From positions 38,219,787 to 38,283,786 of the forward strand of contig OY720346.1 of the NCBI GenBank assembly GCA_963082975.1: a stretch of DNA of 64,000 nt, given 5' to 3'. A model generated the notes under the pieces. It was not told the origin of the DNA and did no database searches. It was given only the letters and a program-made list of their open reading frames with translations. The position numbers and the translations under genes were made by a program. This stretch comes from Labia minor. Lineage: Eukaryota; Arthropoda; Insecta; Dermaptera; Spongiphoridae. Shown here piece after piece: positions 45,930-57,836 of the stretch (its first letter is position 1; each line of letters starts with the position of its first letter).

Positions 45930-46705
45930 ATACAAAAACCTTGGTGGAAAAAGAATTGAAGATGAAACTCTGAGTGAGTGATCATAGATATATCACATAC
46001 TAACTTTTAACAAGAATCAAAGAGGAACTTACAGAAAATAGAGAAAAATGGATAGTTAATACAAGAAATTTTGAACAATTTCTCAATATACAAACTGTTC
46101 TATGAAATAGAAAAGATATAAAATCACTAGATAAGCCACAAATAATAACAACAATTATTACTGAAATTTGTGATTGTTCCTTTAAAAAAACTAATATAAA
46201 TTAGAAAAAACATTTCAAATATTAGTGGAATGGAGAAATAGCTTTAAAAAGAAAATATTGGATAAGAAAACTAATCCGGAAAAATAAAAAATATTATAAA
46301 AACTCTAAAGAAAATATTAAAGAAAAAATAGCGAAAATAAAAAAGAGCATACAGAAGCTAGGAAAGTACTAAAAAGTAAAACAAAATTCTAAAGAAATCA
46401 CATCACATTTATTAATGAACTAGAAAATGACTCTTGATGTCAAACATATTATTTCATAACAAAGAAAATGAAGCTACAAAAAAGAATAAATTTAAATACT
46501 GGAAAAAATTGCTTAAGAACCGTTCTCTGAATATTCAATTACTAATTAGAAATAGGGCGATGATAATTACCTGTTTCTAAAGAAAGTTTAAAAAAAGGAA
46601 AGTTCCTGGATTAGTTATTACAACAAATGATGTTATAAAAATAACGATCAACGAAATATCAGATATTGTGTTGGACGTTCTGAATAAATGTTTAACTCCT
46701 AAAGC
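45930..46705 (+). pseudogene. LINE ORF2 relic (linker and start of reverse transcriptase)
   Basis: Broken plus-strand frames match the part of non-LTR ORF2 between endonuclease and reverse transcriptase. These are WNGEIALKRKYWIRKLIRKN (family WWNEEI...R) and KVPGL, in place of KAPGPDGI. Then comes ISDIVLDVLNKCLTPKAFP, matching the family's ILxVLNxCLxxGxFP. Several stops are present. A mariner relic on the opposite strand begins where the similarity ends. Confidence 0.55.
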
Positions 46706-47160
46706 TTTTCCAGAATATGACCTTAAATATTCCGCTTCGGTGACATTGTGGATTAATTCCTGGACCAATCCATGACATTTTACGCTTAGGATTGTTGTAC
46801 TAGATCCATTTTTCATGGCCAGTCACAATACGCCTCTGAAAACTATTCTTTTTTTGCCTGGCAAGCAATCAAATAACATTTACCGTTAATTTTCCCTTTC
46901 TTTGGATCTTCGTCTCAAAACAGTAAACATTAACTGCTAAACTGTCTGAAAGTAAGTCTTTGTTATTTGAATAAAAATTACCACTTTTAAATTGTTGAAA
47001 CCTAAACCGACAATTGAGATATGACGGAGCAGAATCATCATAAGTTTCTAAAAGTGTTTGATAGGCTTCAGTAGCACATTTTTTCAAATCAAAGAAAAAA
47101 CTAATGAATGTCGAAAATGCAATTTTGAGCATTCCATGATTAGCGTCTATATATACTGAA
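46706..47160 (-). pseudogene. Mariner transposase relic, N-terminal half
   Basis: On the minus strand an open frame (46869-47168) encodes LKKCATEAYQTLLETY and FRFQQFKSGNF. This is the mariner helix-turn-helix region (LKKTAAEAxRxLxExYG, WFxRFKSGDF). It is followed by RRIVTGHEKWI, in which the family's first catalytic Asp (GDEKW) is His. A NPKRKMSWIGPG stretch follows. Stops and frame shifts occur. The C-terminal half is not found here. Confidence 0.7.
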
Positions 47161-47319
47161 TAACTCAATAATATTAAATTGAAAACTGTTGTTTTATATA
47201 AAGAAATATCAAAACCATCAAATTTAATAGTTTAGATTGTTTGGATTGATACCTCGCATCTTAACCAAAATCTGATCTGATCAAAATACATCCAAGGACT
47301 TATTTTAAATACTTTAGTG

Positions 47320-47784
47320 CAGAGGTTCTTAAACTGTGGTCCGCGGACCCCTGGGGGTCCGCGAAGACTTTACTGGGGGTCCGCAAAGCCATCGTACAGG
47401 TGCACGAGAAAATTATGAGTCAGTTAAAACTTTATTTAATATAAAAGGAGCGATGGGATGGCTTTGTGAGGAAACAGAGATCAAATACCCAAATTCAACG
47501 AAATGTGCAAGAAAACTATTGCTACCGTTTCCATCTTCATATTTAGCTGAATTTTCATTCTTCAATATTATAATTTCTAATAAAATGTGTTCTACAATAT
47601 GCAAAAAAATCGTTATTTACCAATCACTGTTAGAAATATTCAACATATATCCTTGTTCTTATGAGATCGTAAACCAGAAATTAACTAATAAAATGACGTA
47701 AAGTACCTAAAGTTGGGATGGGGTCCGTCAAAAAAAATTTCTCCAAGTGGGGGTCCGCGGAGTACATAAGTTTAAGAACCTCTG
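47320..47784 (+). mobile_element. hAT derivative with a transposase tail
   Basis: The TIRs CAGAGGTTCTTAAACTGTGG and TTTAAGAACCTCTG are flanked by an exact 8-bp duplication CTTTAGTG (47312-47319 and 47785-47792). The interior plus strand encodes KYPNSTKCARKLLLPFPSSY and LAEFSF. That is the hAT C-terminal block (ALKLLLPFPTTYLCExGFS). It is an internal-deletion derivative of an autonomous element. Confidence 0.9.
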
Positions 47785-47792
47785 CTTTAGTG

Positions 47793-48340
47793 TAAAGTGA
47801 AAATTTAAATTTTAACTGAATATGAAAATATTATTATATGAATGTGATAAATAAATTCATTAAATCTGCTCGCAACTATTACTATTATTTAATTAGACAT
47901 TAGTTTCATTTATGCAATTTTAGTCATCATAACATGCATATATTGACATTTAAATTGGATTATCATAATCAAATAAATGATCAATTCAATGTTTTGGTTG
48001 GTGGCTTTGTTAGATGGAATACGTCGGTCACCATTATTATAGATTGTCAGTTGCTGACTTTTGCATACTAAAACTTCAATTCATCCTTTGTTTCCAAAAA
48101 TCAAATTAACATACATCTTTTTGGAATGAGCTTGAGTGGTTATAATTCTCATAGAGGAAATTGTTAACCTGTCATTGGTATCATTGTAAAAGTACGCCAC
48201 GGTTTCAGAATAACCTGCGAATTGAACAATATGCTGAAATGCCTTTGTTGTGCGGCTGAGTGTATGTAAATGAGTCTCTTTTTGATGAAAAAAAGAAAAG
48301 AAATTAATTTAATTTAAAATACGTAGCATCTTATTATGGA
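47793..48340. other. Spacer, nothing recognised
   Basis: Moderately AT-rich without repeat match or coding signature. Confidence 0.45.
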
Positions 48341-48676
48341 TTTTTGGATTTTAGTCTGTTGTTTAATCCAATGACTCCTTCATAGTTATAAACAGAAGGT
48401 TATTTATTAACAAAACACATTAATATTTTAAAAAATATTTTACTTGTTAATAATTAATAGAATATATCTGAATGGTTACAGGTTGAACAATAAAAAAAAA
48501 TTTAATTTTAGCTATAAAAAATATTCAATTCTTTTTAAAATAATATTTTTTATATTTATATTTATAAAATAATATTTTTTATTTAATATAATATTTAACT
48601 ATGTAAATAATTTTAATTTTTATTAAACATATATTTAATTTTTTACAAAATAATTTAAATTTAACTGACGCCACAG
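48341..48676 (+). repeat. Repeat family G, copy 2
   Basis: Same orientation as 20492-20928 and slightly shorter, ending near TTTAACTGACGCCACAG. Confidence 0.65.
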
Positions 48677-50403
48677 ATTATACATGTATTTTATGCCACA
48701 GAGAGATACATAGATATTTAAATCATATTATCCACCTATCCAAAAATAGTCTTTAAGAACTTTACTCACGAAGATTACATTTTTCAAACTTATAAATTAA
48801 TATAAAATAGTGTTAAAAGATCTTGTGATTTCACTCCTTCCTCCATTCATTCATTTCTGAAATTCTTTTTGATGAAAACAGAGTTCGAATGTTGTAGATT
48901 GCATTATCTCTATGCATCACCACAATTAAAAATACACAATATAAAAATATATTATTTATTTATCTCAATTATTTCTGGTAAATTTAATTATTATGTAAAT
49001 TATTAATTAAATGATAAAAGATAGATTTAGTTAAATATTCTTTTTTTTATTTGAGTTAATCTATTTATAATTACAATCTTTGAAAATTTTCTTTAATGAA
49101 AGTAACTAGAAAAGATTAATTCAACAGAAAAATTGTTATATATATATATATATATATATATAACTTAATTAATATATATATATATATAACTTAATTAAGG
49201 AAAATGTAGAATGGATAGAAAGAAATGCGTAAATGAAACGTATGTTTTTTTTTTCATTTTTATATTTTAATCAAACTTTAATCTAAACATAACCTGTTAT
49301 TTTTCCAAGATGTTTTCTTCCTTGTACAATTGGCGGTCATATTTTCATCCCTATTCGTTTCGCTCTTAAAATAATAATAATAATAATAAAAAAATTCCTT
49401 AACTCTTATCCTACCGTGACCACATCCATATATTATTCGCTATTTAACCACCATCCTCCATTTCTCTCTGCATCCCGCACCATCCATTCTCTTTCATTTT
49501 CAACGAGAGATATAAAGGAAATGCCTGAGCTAATCTAAAAAAAGGTAAAAAAAAAAAATAAAATAAAAGAGATTTTTCGCGGCTATTCCAGACGATATAA
49601 CCGCCATAACACTTTGGGCTTAATCATTCTAAATCATGCGTTTATTTATTATCTCCTATACAAATAATTAGACAATATAAATTACAGAGAAACATTACTA
49701 TCTGTGTATCATCAACAAATGAATTAATGAGTTTTTGTCAGAGAGAAATGGAGCGAGGATTGTTTTAAATGTGCACAACAAAGACAACACGTGACAAAAA
49801 CACAACCCCTTTAATAATTATTATCAATCAATTACTAGTAGATGGATAATAGAGAGAAATTGAAACATGTGTTTTTTTTTTAATTTCAAATATATTTATG
49901 CTCATTAGAGGGGAAATTTACAGAAATTACAGAAATTTTCTTTTTGTTTTTTTCTTCCTCTTTTGCAATTTAAATTTAATAAATATTGACTCTAAAAATT
50001 AAAATAATTATGTTTCAATGTGTAATGTTCTTTTATTAAAATTATTGAGCTTGATGAGAGAGAGAAAGAGAGAAAAACAATATTCCATAAATATACAACA
50101 ATATTATATTTTCGAATAACGAATGTTCTCCAATTTTCAAATGCGCACAATTTAAATCGGACTATACACTTCGCAGTTTGAACTGTATAAAAACTGTATA
50201 ATAAACTGAAAGAAAATATATGGATTAGTCCATATTTTCTTTACATTTTTTACTCAGACTGTATGAAGTTAATATTTGAATCATATAATGAGTGAAGCTT
50301 CAGTTTGCATTTTAATTTACTAGTTCAACTCTTTTCTAAACGTAGATCTCATGTTATTAATTTTTTCACAACACTTTCTCGCGTTTCGCTACCATTTGGT
50401 TCA
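48677..50403. other. AT-rich spacer with paired (TA)n tracts
   Basis: (TA)n tracts at about 49137-49162 and 49171-49188 are each followed by ACTTAATTAA, so the pair is a local tandem duplication. A (TAA)n-type run is near 49371-49390. No gene. Confidence 0.5.
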
Positions 50404-50687
50404 CAGGCCTGAGTTTGTGGACCTTATTTTGCTCCGATAAAACTGTACAGGTATTGGTTTGAATTGATCATACCCAGCTGCCTTTTTGACTCTATTAAAA
50501 TATTCTGAACTTTGTGCATCCCAAATATCAGGAAGCAAACGTTATGATCCTATAAATTCGAGGAGCAAAGATTTCTTTGTTGATGAAGTCATGGAAAAGG
50601 CTAAGATGGAACTGTCAGAACTGATCGATATAATGAGCGACATGTGCAGTTTATCTAAGCATAACAAGGTTCACAAACTCAGACCTG
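50404..50687. mobile_element. MITE-like element with 22-bp inverted ends
   Basis: CAGGCCTGAGTTTGTGGACC at the left and CAGGTCTGAGTTTGTGAACC read from the right are near-exact inverted repeats. The CAGG-type ends suggest hAT, but no 8-bp duplication is visible. The interior has a coding-like stretch (VDEVMEKAKMELSELIDIM) that may be a remnant of the parent's transposase. I cannot confirm this. Confidence 0.6.
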
Positions 50688-50936
50688 AAAATTGAGTGGT
50701 GTAATCACAAAACTGCACACTTGATACAAGCTACTTTCCAGTAGTCGGTGAAATCGAAAAAACATTGCTTTATCCTTTCTCCATGTCATTTCGAATACCT
50801 CATTCACGTCATCATTAAATTCGGTGAGTCTAAATGGACATTGGGTCATTAATTGGACATTTATCAAATAAATAAAAATGGCGACTGAAGAGGTTCATAT
50901 CTTTGATCACTCTAATAAGTATAACATCTTATCTTA
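50688..50936. other. Short spacer
   Basis: No gene or repeat recognised. Confidence 0.4.
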
Positions 50937-52623
50937 TTATGCTAGCTAAAATTGTATATATATATAGCCATTGGTTCTCAAAAACCGCTCTAACGATTTT
51001 TTTCAAATTTACACTAGATATCGTATCTATAAAGAAAAATTGAGTTTTATTGATCACATCTCTTGAAAAATACATTTTCATTATTAATTTCTTAATTAAA
51101 AATTATATATGGAAAACGTCAAAATTGGCATCCATTTTTATTTTTTAACTGAAATTGTATTAATATTTTTTTTTATTTAAAATATTTTAAAATTTATTAT
51201 TTAATTTCGAAATAAAATTAAAAATATTTATTTTTAATAAAATATATATAGATATTTATTAATCTCTCTCAAAAAAAAAACAAAAACAAAAACAAAAAAA
51301 CATACGTCTTGTTAAGAGAGTAAAAAATGTCGCTTTCATCATCTAAGTATTATTAGTCTATTGGGTAGAGCGACTGTCTGACAATTCAACTTCGCAGGAT
51401 CGAAACCGGCGGAAAATAATTTTTTTTTTTTTTTTAATCTATTATTTTTTAATAAATTACTATTTTATATTTATTTATTCATTGTTCTTTTATTTTATTT
51501 TATTAATTAAGTTTTAGATAGTTTTATAATTTTTAATATTTCTTCACTAAAATATCATTTAATATTTATTAATATTATTTATTTATTATTATTGAGTACC
51601 CGAAGTTCCATTCATTTTAATCAGATTGATGCAATGATGCAACATTTAATAATAGTAATATTGTAATAAATTTCTATCTTGAAAATTGTTACATATTATT
51701 TAGGATATTTTAAAAACAATTTCTTTCTTTAATATATATATATATTCTTAAAATTGAATTTGTTTAAATTTTAACACATATATTCAATAATATAAATATA
51801 TATAAAATAATATTAAATTGTATATAATATGTGTGTGTAACGGGCGGACCATTTATTTTATTTGTAATTATATTTAAACCTGGTGAACTCATCCACTGGA
51901 ATTGGCTCCCAGGAGGTGCTGCTCAGATGGAGCCCGCCCAAACTAAAAGGGATTCCCCTAAAGATCTTAGCAGCCCTTGGCTCGCTATGATAGACAGTCG
52001 TTGGAGTCGTTGTGAAACCATTGAGCTGATGAGATAGGGCATGGTACTCAATCCTTAAATTTATGTTTATATGTTCCATGTTCTGAAATATTTGGTAAAT
52101 TTATCTTTATTTTTGTTTTCTTTCTTTCTATTAAACCCGTTAACAATATACAAATATTTTGTGAAAGTTTATTTTTATCAACCCTTATTATCTTGGCGCC
52201 CAAATTAAAGTTATATCCTTTATCAAATCATTATTATTTATTATTACAATTGTATATAAAAGAATATTTGAATTTGTTTAAATTTTAACACATTTATTCA
52301 ATCAAGCCACCGCTTCTTATATCTTATTATTTATATTATAATTATTAAATAAAATTAAAAATATTTGTTATACCGATATCTGTTTTCATTGCATGAACAC
52401 ATATATCCATACATTAAACTTTTTGTTTATATTTTTTTATTTTTAATTTTTAATAAATTTTCTTTTTTGATATGAGATTTTATTAAAAAATTGTATATCA
52501 ATATTTTTTAAAGGGTCGAGCAATAGCTCGGTGTCTCAGGTATTAATATTTCCAGCCAAATTCAATAATAATGAATCATTTTTTTTAACTTAAGTACCGA
52601 GCCGAGGCTCGGGGTCCCGGTAC
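50937..52623 (+). mobile_element. Helitron-like family A, copy 2 (long form)
   Basis: It starts TCTTATCTTATTATGCTAGC after an A. It ends with the CCGAGCC-GA-GGCTCGG hairpin and CGGTAC before a T, with no target duplication, exactly like copy 1. It is longer because of a tRNA-like domain at about 51343-51415 and an extra segment at about 51664-52500. The extra segment includes a GC-richer part (51830-52075) with no known similarity. No Rep/helicase coding region is present. Confidence 0.65.
51343..51415 (+). pseudogene. tRNA-like sequence inside family A
   Basis: TTGGGTAGAGCG matches a tRNA D-arm and the end of the A box. GCAGGATCGAAACC matches a B box and T-loop (GGTTCGAAxCC) with one base changed. 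Spacing is roughly tRNA-like, but I could not fold a good acceptor stem. The corresponding place in copy 3 (minus strand, about 29350-29425) carries GGATCGAAACTC. Confidence 0.45.
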
Positions 52624-53998
52624 TAATAGTAACAAAAGAAGATGCTAAAAGTACAAAGACATATAATTATTTTAAATAATAGTTAAGTAATATTAAAACT
52701 AATTTTAGTGTATATTTAACAGTTATTGGGACTTCTTTTATATATCCGTTAATAACATTATTAACATATTTATTACCATTGAGTGTTCGCGCATTGCGCA
52801 AACAGATTTTGGCAAATTTCGAATTTTATATATTTTTATTTAAAAATTTATTATATTTAATAATTATTAAGTATTTAATAACATTAATAAATTTCATTAT
52901 TATAAAGGATGGTAATTCTCAGAAAAGCAAAGAGAACTTTCAGGGGTTGCCATTTTTTAATAAAACTCCCACACCTCATTTTTATAATTCAGCTGAGGGC
53001 TTCATTAGGTTTCTTGTTCTCGTTCTTGGTTCAACCTGCTTTTGGGTTAACAAGGGAGGCTCCGTCAATACTTTGTACGGGAGTATATTATTGTATTAAA
53101 CAAGATTTAGTTTCATGACTATTATTTTTGGACTTAATCTTATTTTAAAATGAATTTTTGTATAATTAATTCTAGCTTTAGATTTACTATACAAAGGGCT
53201 TATTTATTTGCTAATATTGTTTTTCTTCTCAATATATTAAACAAATCCGATTCCATCATTATAAATTTTTCAATCATTAAATTTTCACGGAGTTTTATTG
53301 TTTTTGCCATCAGAGATTACTGTTTGCTCATATTGCTCATATTATTCTCATAAATCACTATTATAATTATTTTTTCTTTGTTCGAAATTGTTTGTTTTAT
53401 TATAAAAAATCAAATCCTATTGTTTTATTATTTTAAATCCTTTTTTTTCCTTTTCAATAATTTTAGATAAATTATTTTAATTTAATTGTTCCGCTGGATC
53501 CATCCCAATTTTCTTTGACGAAGCCCAAAGTCATTATTTTTCATATTCGACACACACTGTCAAAATCTATTCCTATTAATTTAACTCATTATTTTATTTA
53601 ATTACCCCTTATTCCAAATGTGGATGACCTGTTTTGACCAGTAACTCTTATTGTTCTATTATCACATACGGTCACAGGTGTTTTTTCCCAAAATTTCCTT
53701 TGGTACCATTAGTTTTGTTCTTTGCTTTAGCCCTTATGCCCTTTCATTGAAAATGTTTTCTAAAAAAATTATTTTCTTTGTAAGTTAAGCATCTTATAAC
53801 GAACGTAACAAATCAAGAAGAACATGCCTCAAATGCTAAATAAACTGATGATGTGTTAACAATAATAAATTTTATAAATACCCTTCTCTTTTTTGGAATT
53901 TGAGGATAATAGTTAGGTAGAAAAGGATATCCTGAATCTGGTCAACAATGCTCATAAAAATGTAGATCTTTACAAGTCATACTTTAAAAAGTCATACA
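52624..53998. other. Spacer, no gene recognised
   Basis: GC content rises slightly at 52900-53100 and 53480-53750. Overlapping open frames there have no similarity I know and could be decayed element sequence. Confidence 0.4.
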
Positions 53999-54118
53999 AC
54001 ACACACACAGACACAGAGAGAGAGGGAGAGACAGACAGACACACACACAAACATTTTTCTCAACTTTAGTGAAAATGACTCAGGGACCTTCAAAACGTAT
54101 AAAAACATCGAAAATGTT
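53999..54118 (-). repeat. Family B fragment (copy 8)
   Basis: Read along the plus strand it has the (CA)n-type run, then CATTTTTCTCAACTTTAGTG and GACTCAGGGACCTTCAAAAC. The order follows the right half of family B, so its true orientation is plus relative to copies 3-6. It is truncated against a LINE scrap. Confidence 0.5.
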
Positions 54119-54250
54119 TTCATCTCCTTTGATAATAATATTGACGAATTAAGCTCCTTTACTGCATGATAACAGGACAAGGATTGCAACCTCGTTTTAA
54201 ATTCTTCTCGAATATTATTATCTTTCATAATTACAGAATCTAAGTATTTA
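54119..54250 (-). pseudogene. LINE ORF2 fragment
   Basis: The minus strand encodes EEFKTRLQSLSCYHAVKEL and NSSILLSKEMKT, the family's EIKxRIxxGNxCYxALKxL and LxSxLLSRKTK region just before the YGxExW block. It is homologous to part of the relic at 18600-19300. Confidence 0.65.
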
Positions 54251-54290
54251 AATTTTTTTTATAATATATTTTATTATTAATTATCTAACT

Positions 54291-54513
54291 CAGTGGTCTT
54301 CAAACTTTCTGGAGTCGCGGAACCCTATACGGCAATATATTTTTCAACGGAATCCTATAGAATTAATATTAATATTAAATTAATACTTAAAAAAAGTTCC
54401 TTATATTCGAGTTATACGGTATTTTACTTTTATTATTATACCAAAAAACGATAATGTTAAAAAAAATTACATGTTACCCCAGGGTTCCGCGGAACCCTGT
54501 TTGAAGACCAGTC
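54291..54513. mobile_element. hAT-type MITE
   Basis: The ends are CAGTGGTCTTCAAACTTTC and GTTTGAAGACCAGTC, with facing CGCGGAACCCT and CAGGGTTCCGCGGAACCCTG blocks. The right terminus is degenerate and I could not find a target duplication. Confidence 0.75.
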
Positions 54514-55528
54514 AAGTTACAATGCTTATTTATTTATTCTTGTCTAGTGACGGGAAATAACCTATAAGAAGTCCTCGTAAGTCAAATATATAAACATCGT
54601 TTATTTTTATACTCTAAACGAGTATACGTTTTGGATTTAACTTCAATTGATTTAGAAGACCCTACATACATGAAATAAAAACAACACGAAAATATTTCCA
54701 ATTAAATATTAAATCAATTCAACTATAATTTCTATTTAATTGAACCAAAATTACATGAGGGGAAAAAATAAATAGTGTTTCAAAATGCACATTCGTGAGT
54801 TAAAATAAAAAAAAAAAATTGATTGATTCTCAGGTGGCCGGTGATATATGGTAGATAGACGATTTGTTTTTAACCCCCATTCAGTAATCGAATGAATCGT
54901 TATTGGATGCGTGTTTGCTTACAACTTCCCCCTTCCCCTCCCTTCTTTGTTCTCTCGTCTACTACTCTCATAGACTGACTGATCCACCTCCTCCTGGTAA
55001 TGGATAATTGAATTTCTATCGAGTCGCTTTTACAATTATTGTGCCTAAATTTCATTGATATTGCTCTCATTAAGTGAATTTGTAATCGAAGAATGCACAT
55101 TCATCCATCCAACATTTTATTAAAATCATCAATAATAATAATTATATATCTCGTATGCAACACAATGATAGTGAGTACAGAAAAAAATCCATTTATTGCT
55201 ATTGCACGTTATTTAAATACAAATGATATATATATATATATATATATGGATATGGATGATTAAAATTCATAAAAAAATGTCATTACAATTGAATTTTGGC
55301 GCAGTTCAGGGAGGAATTGAAATCGAATATATTATGGATCTATTTCACTTATATATAAGTTTCAATTTATTTAAAGATTATTATTTATTTTACTAATATT
55401 AAACTATTATATAATACATTAATATATTATTAAATTTATTGGCCTATTATATTTAATGATCAGTAATCCAATTTATTTTTATAAAGTTCAAGTCATTTTC
55501 ATCAATTCTAATCCGTTAATTGGACCGT
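54514..55528. other. Spacer, no gene seen
   Basis: Contains a pyrimidine-rich part near 54920-54990 and (TA)n at about 55226-55248. Nothing coding is recognised. Confidence 0.45.
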
Positions 55529-55531
55529 TTA

Positions 55532-56646
55532 TTTTGAAAGTGGTGTAAGTCCATTTTTTAAAAAAATGAGATATGACGTATTTCATGTTTAATTTAATGT
55601 AAATTTTTATGTATAATTTCTTAATTTCTTTTATGTTTAATTTCTTAAAAAATTCCCATGTTTTTTACAACTTAAAATCGGTCGGTAAATGAAATTGCAT
55701 ACTTATCGATTATGAAAGTGGTGTAAGTCCAATTGACAAAAGTAGGTTTTACTTTCTGGGCATTCATATCTTCCGAATGATGCAGATTTTGGCATCATAG
55801 AAATGGCATTGCGAAAAAAGAATTATCTATACAAACCACAGGATTATTATGATGAGATAAAACAATGTAGAAAACATAACATATTCATTTTACATGGAAT
55901 GAGACGAGAGGATTTTGTTTCAATAAAAAATCTTAAAAATGCGATTAAAAAACAGGTAAAGAAAAACACTAATGGCGAACAAGTCAACTGGTTGCAAAAA
56001 TGTTGGTTGAGATTTCTCAAAAGTGCACCATATACTATTTTTTATAAAACATCAATGAAACATGCAGAATTTAAAACTATAAATTTATTACCCACACATC
56101 CTGGAAGACCGCTAAAGTTTGAAAAAATCGCCCTAGCGCCCTTGTACGAAAAAATGCCAGGCTTATTACTTACGAAAAATATAAAGACATAAAGCAGTTA
56201 CTACCCTATATATCTCCGGTGCATCATGCATATTTCGAAACACTGCTACATGCAGAGCATAAGTAAATACTATCACTATCATTTAATTTTGACAATGTAA
56301 TTAGTGTCTAAAATTAAATTTTATGTCTTGTAACGAGTATTTGTAAAAAAAATTGGATTAGAATGAAATATATTTTAAGTGCTTTTTAATTTTTTTTAAA
56401 TTGAAATTCAACGATTTTTACAGTTGCCTAATTTTGAAAGTGGTGTAAGTCCATTTACAGCCCATAAATATGTATTATTGTAGTCTAATTCACCTTAAAC
56501 AAATCTATTTAATGAAATTAAATATTTATAAAACAATAGAGATATTGCCAGACTTCATACAACCTGCCTGAATTTTTTAATTGACAGATATGCTAACATC
56601 TAATTTTCTCGAAACAAGAGAATATGGACTTACACCACTTTCAAAA
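55532..56646 (+). mobile_element. TIR transposon J with four copies of its terminal motif
   Basis: Termini TTTTGAAAGTGGTGTAAGTC at 55532 and its exact inverse ending at 56646, flanked by TTA (55529-55531 and 56647-56649). A 3-bp TTA duplication is typical of PIF/Harbinger elements, but the ends do not look like theirs. Two more direct copies of the motif lie inside, at 55713-55730 and 56432-56452. The 1115-bp element carries one small ORF and no recognisable transposase. Confidence 0.75.
55803..56266 (+). pseudogene. Small protein of transposon J, one frameshift
   Basis: The frame from ATG 55803 runs 129 codons to a stop at 56190-56192. In another frame, coding-like sequence continues as ITYEKYKDIKQLLPYISP then VHHAYFETLLHAEHK and stops at 56264-56266. 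The two meet near the A run at 56149-56154, so a one-base indel there seems likely. The intact product would be about 154 residues. It is basic, with a central NWLQKCWLRFLKSAPYTIFY block, a HPGRPLKFEK stretch and a C-terminal LPYISPVHHAYF motif. From memory, similar small proteins are scattered in insect genomes beside transposons, but I cannot name a domain or a function. Confidence 0.6.
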
Positions 56647-56649
56647 TTA

Positions 56650-57354
56650 TATTTTATTATTTTTACTTTTCAATCGAAAAAATTTCTAAGTTTTTTGACA
56701 GTAAAGTATTTATAATAGCGATTCATTTCTGTTATACGTATTTACACAGATCTCCACATTTCAAGTTGTTTTATGTATCTGTGTATCATAATTCGTATGC
56801 GAAATATCTGTCAAACGTTAAGACCATTCATAATCAAATTTTATATTTAACCCTTTAATTAGGGTTATAATGACCGGACAACATTTTTTCTTAAATACTT
56901 TGATAATTAAATAAATAAATATTCAAAAAGTAAAATGGTCATATTTCATAGACTATCATAAATATTTGTATAAAACACAATTTATCATTAGATACTTTTA
57001 TTCGACAAATTTTTCATCATGTCAGAATTTTTAAATAACAAAGAAGAGGAGAGTTGGTTTAATTCACTTGCCTATAATTTTATTTTATATTTTTGAATTT
57101 GTAGTTTTGAACCCACGTTCTTATTTTCACTATCTTAGTATTGTTTATTATACGTTTTAATATTGTAGGTACAATATTATTGTGTAATCAATCAATCAAT
57201 CTTAGTTTAAATGTAACTTGGGCAACAATATTTCGATTTAGAAATAATTATAAAAATTACTAAAGTATTCAAAATCGTAGGAATATTAATATTAATATTA
57301 TTAAGACATTTTTTTTAATATATTTGTTAAATACCTCTTGTAAATATATAGAAC
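56650..57354. other. AT-rich spacer, nothing recognised
   Basis: No gene or repeat edge seen. Confidence 0.5.
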
Positions 57355-57836
57355 CTGGAACACCGAGCTCTCGCTTGACCCATTATTAAATTTATACAAT
57401 TTATTATTATAAACTTTAAAAGTTTTACAATTTTTTAATTATTTATTACAATTGTTAAATGGATTTTCTAAAAATGACCCATCAAAAATTTGTTTCCTAA
57501 AATGGTACAAATTAATTAAAATAACTTGATTTCCATTTCAAGATTAAAAATATATTCAAATTTACCTGATAAAATATTTGACCCTATATTATATATACAT
57601 ATATATACATTTTTAGTATTGATGACATAATTTGTGACGTCATATAAATTTACTATTTTAAATTAAGAAAATACTAATAAAGTTGATTTTTCTCGAGGCT
57701 GAAACCAATACAGATCGATTTTTCTTTATAATTATCATCTGTGTGACTTTCAATAAAATCCATCTAGCGGTTTAATATCTGAAAAATATACATATATATA
57801 TATATATATTGCTAGATTAGATAAGATAAATTAGAT
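57355..57836 (-). repeat. Family A, copy 5 (diverged)
   Basis: The left part (ACACCGAGCTC, ATTATTTATTACAATTGTTAAATG) matches family A on the minus strand. The right end has the GCTAGATTAGATAAGATAA variant of its terminus. The middle has a GTGACGTCATATAA stretch shared with family C, so families A and C exchanged or share a module. Confidence 0.5.

Noticed and set aside
52779-53118. 106-codon and 69-codon plus-strand frames
   Set aside because: Two overlapping frames, hydrophobic low-complexity N-terminus, and no recognisable domain or splice context.
53992-54228. A single 78-codon minus-strand protein
   Set aside because: Its N-terminal part is LINE sequence and its C-terminal part is family B repeat, so it is a chance fusion of two fragments.
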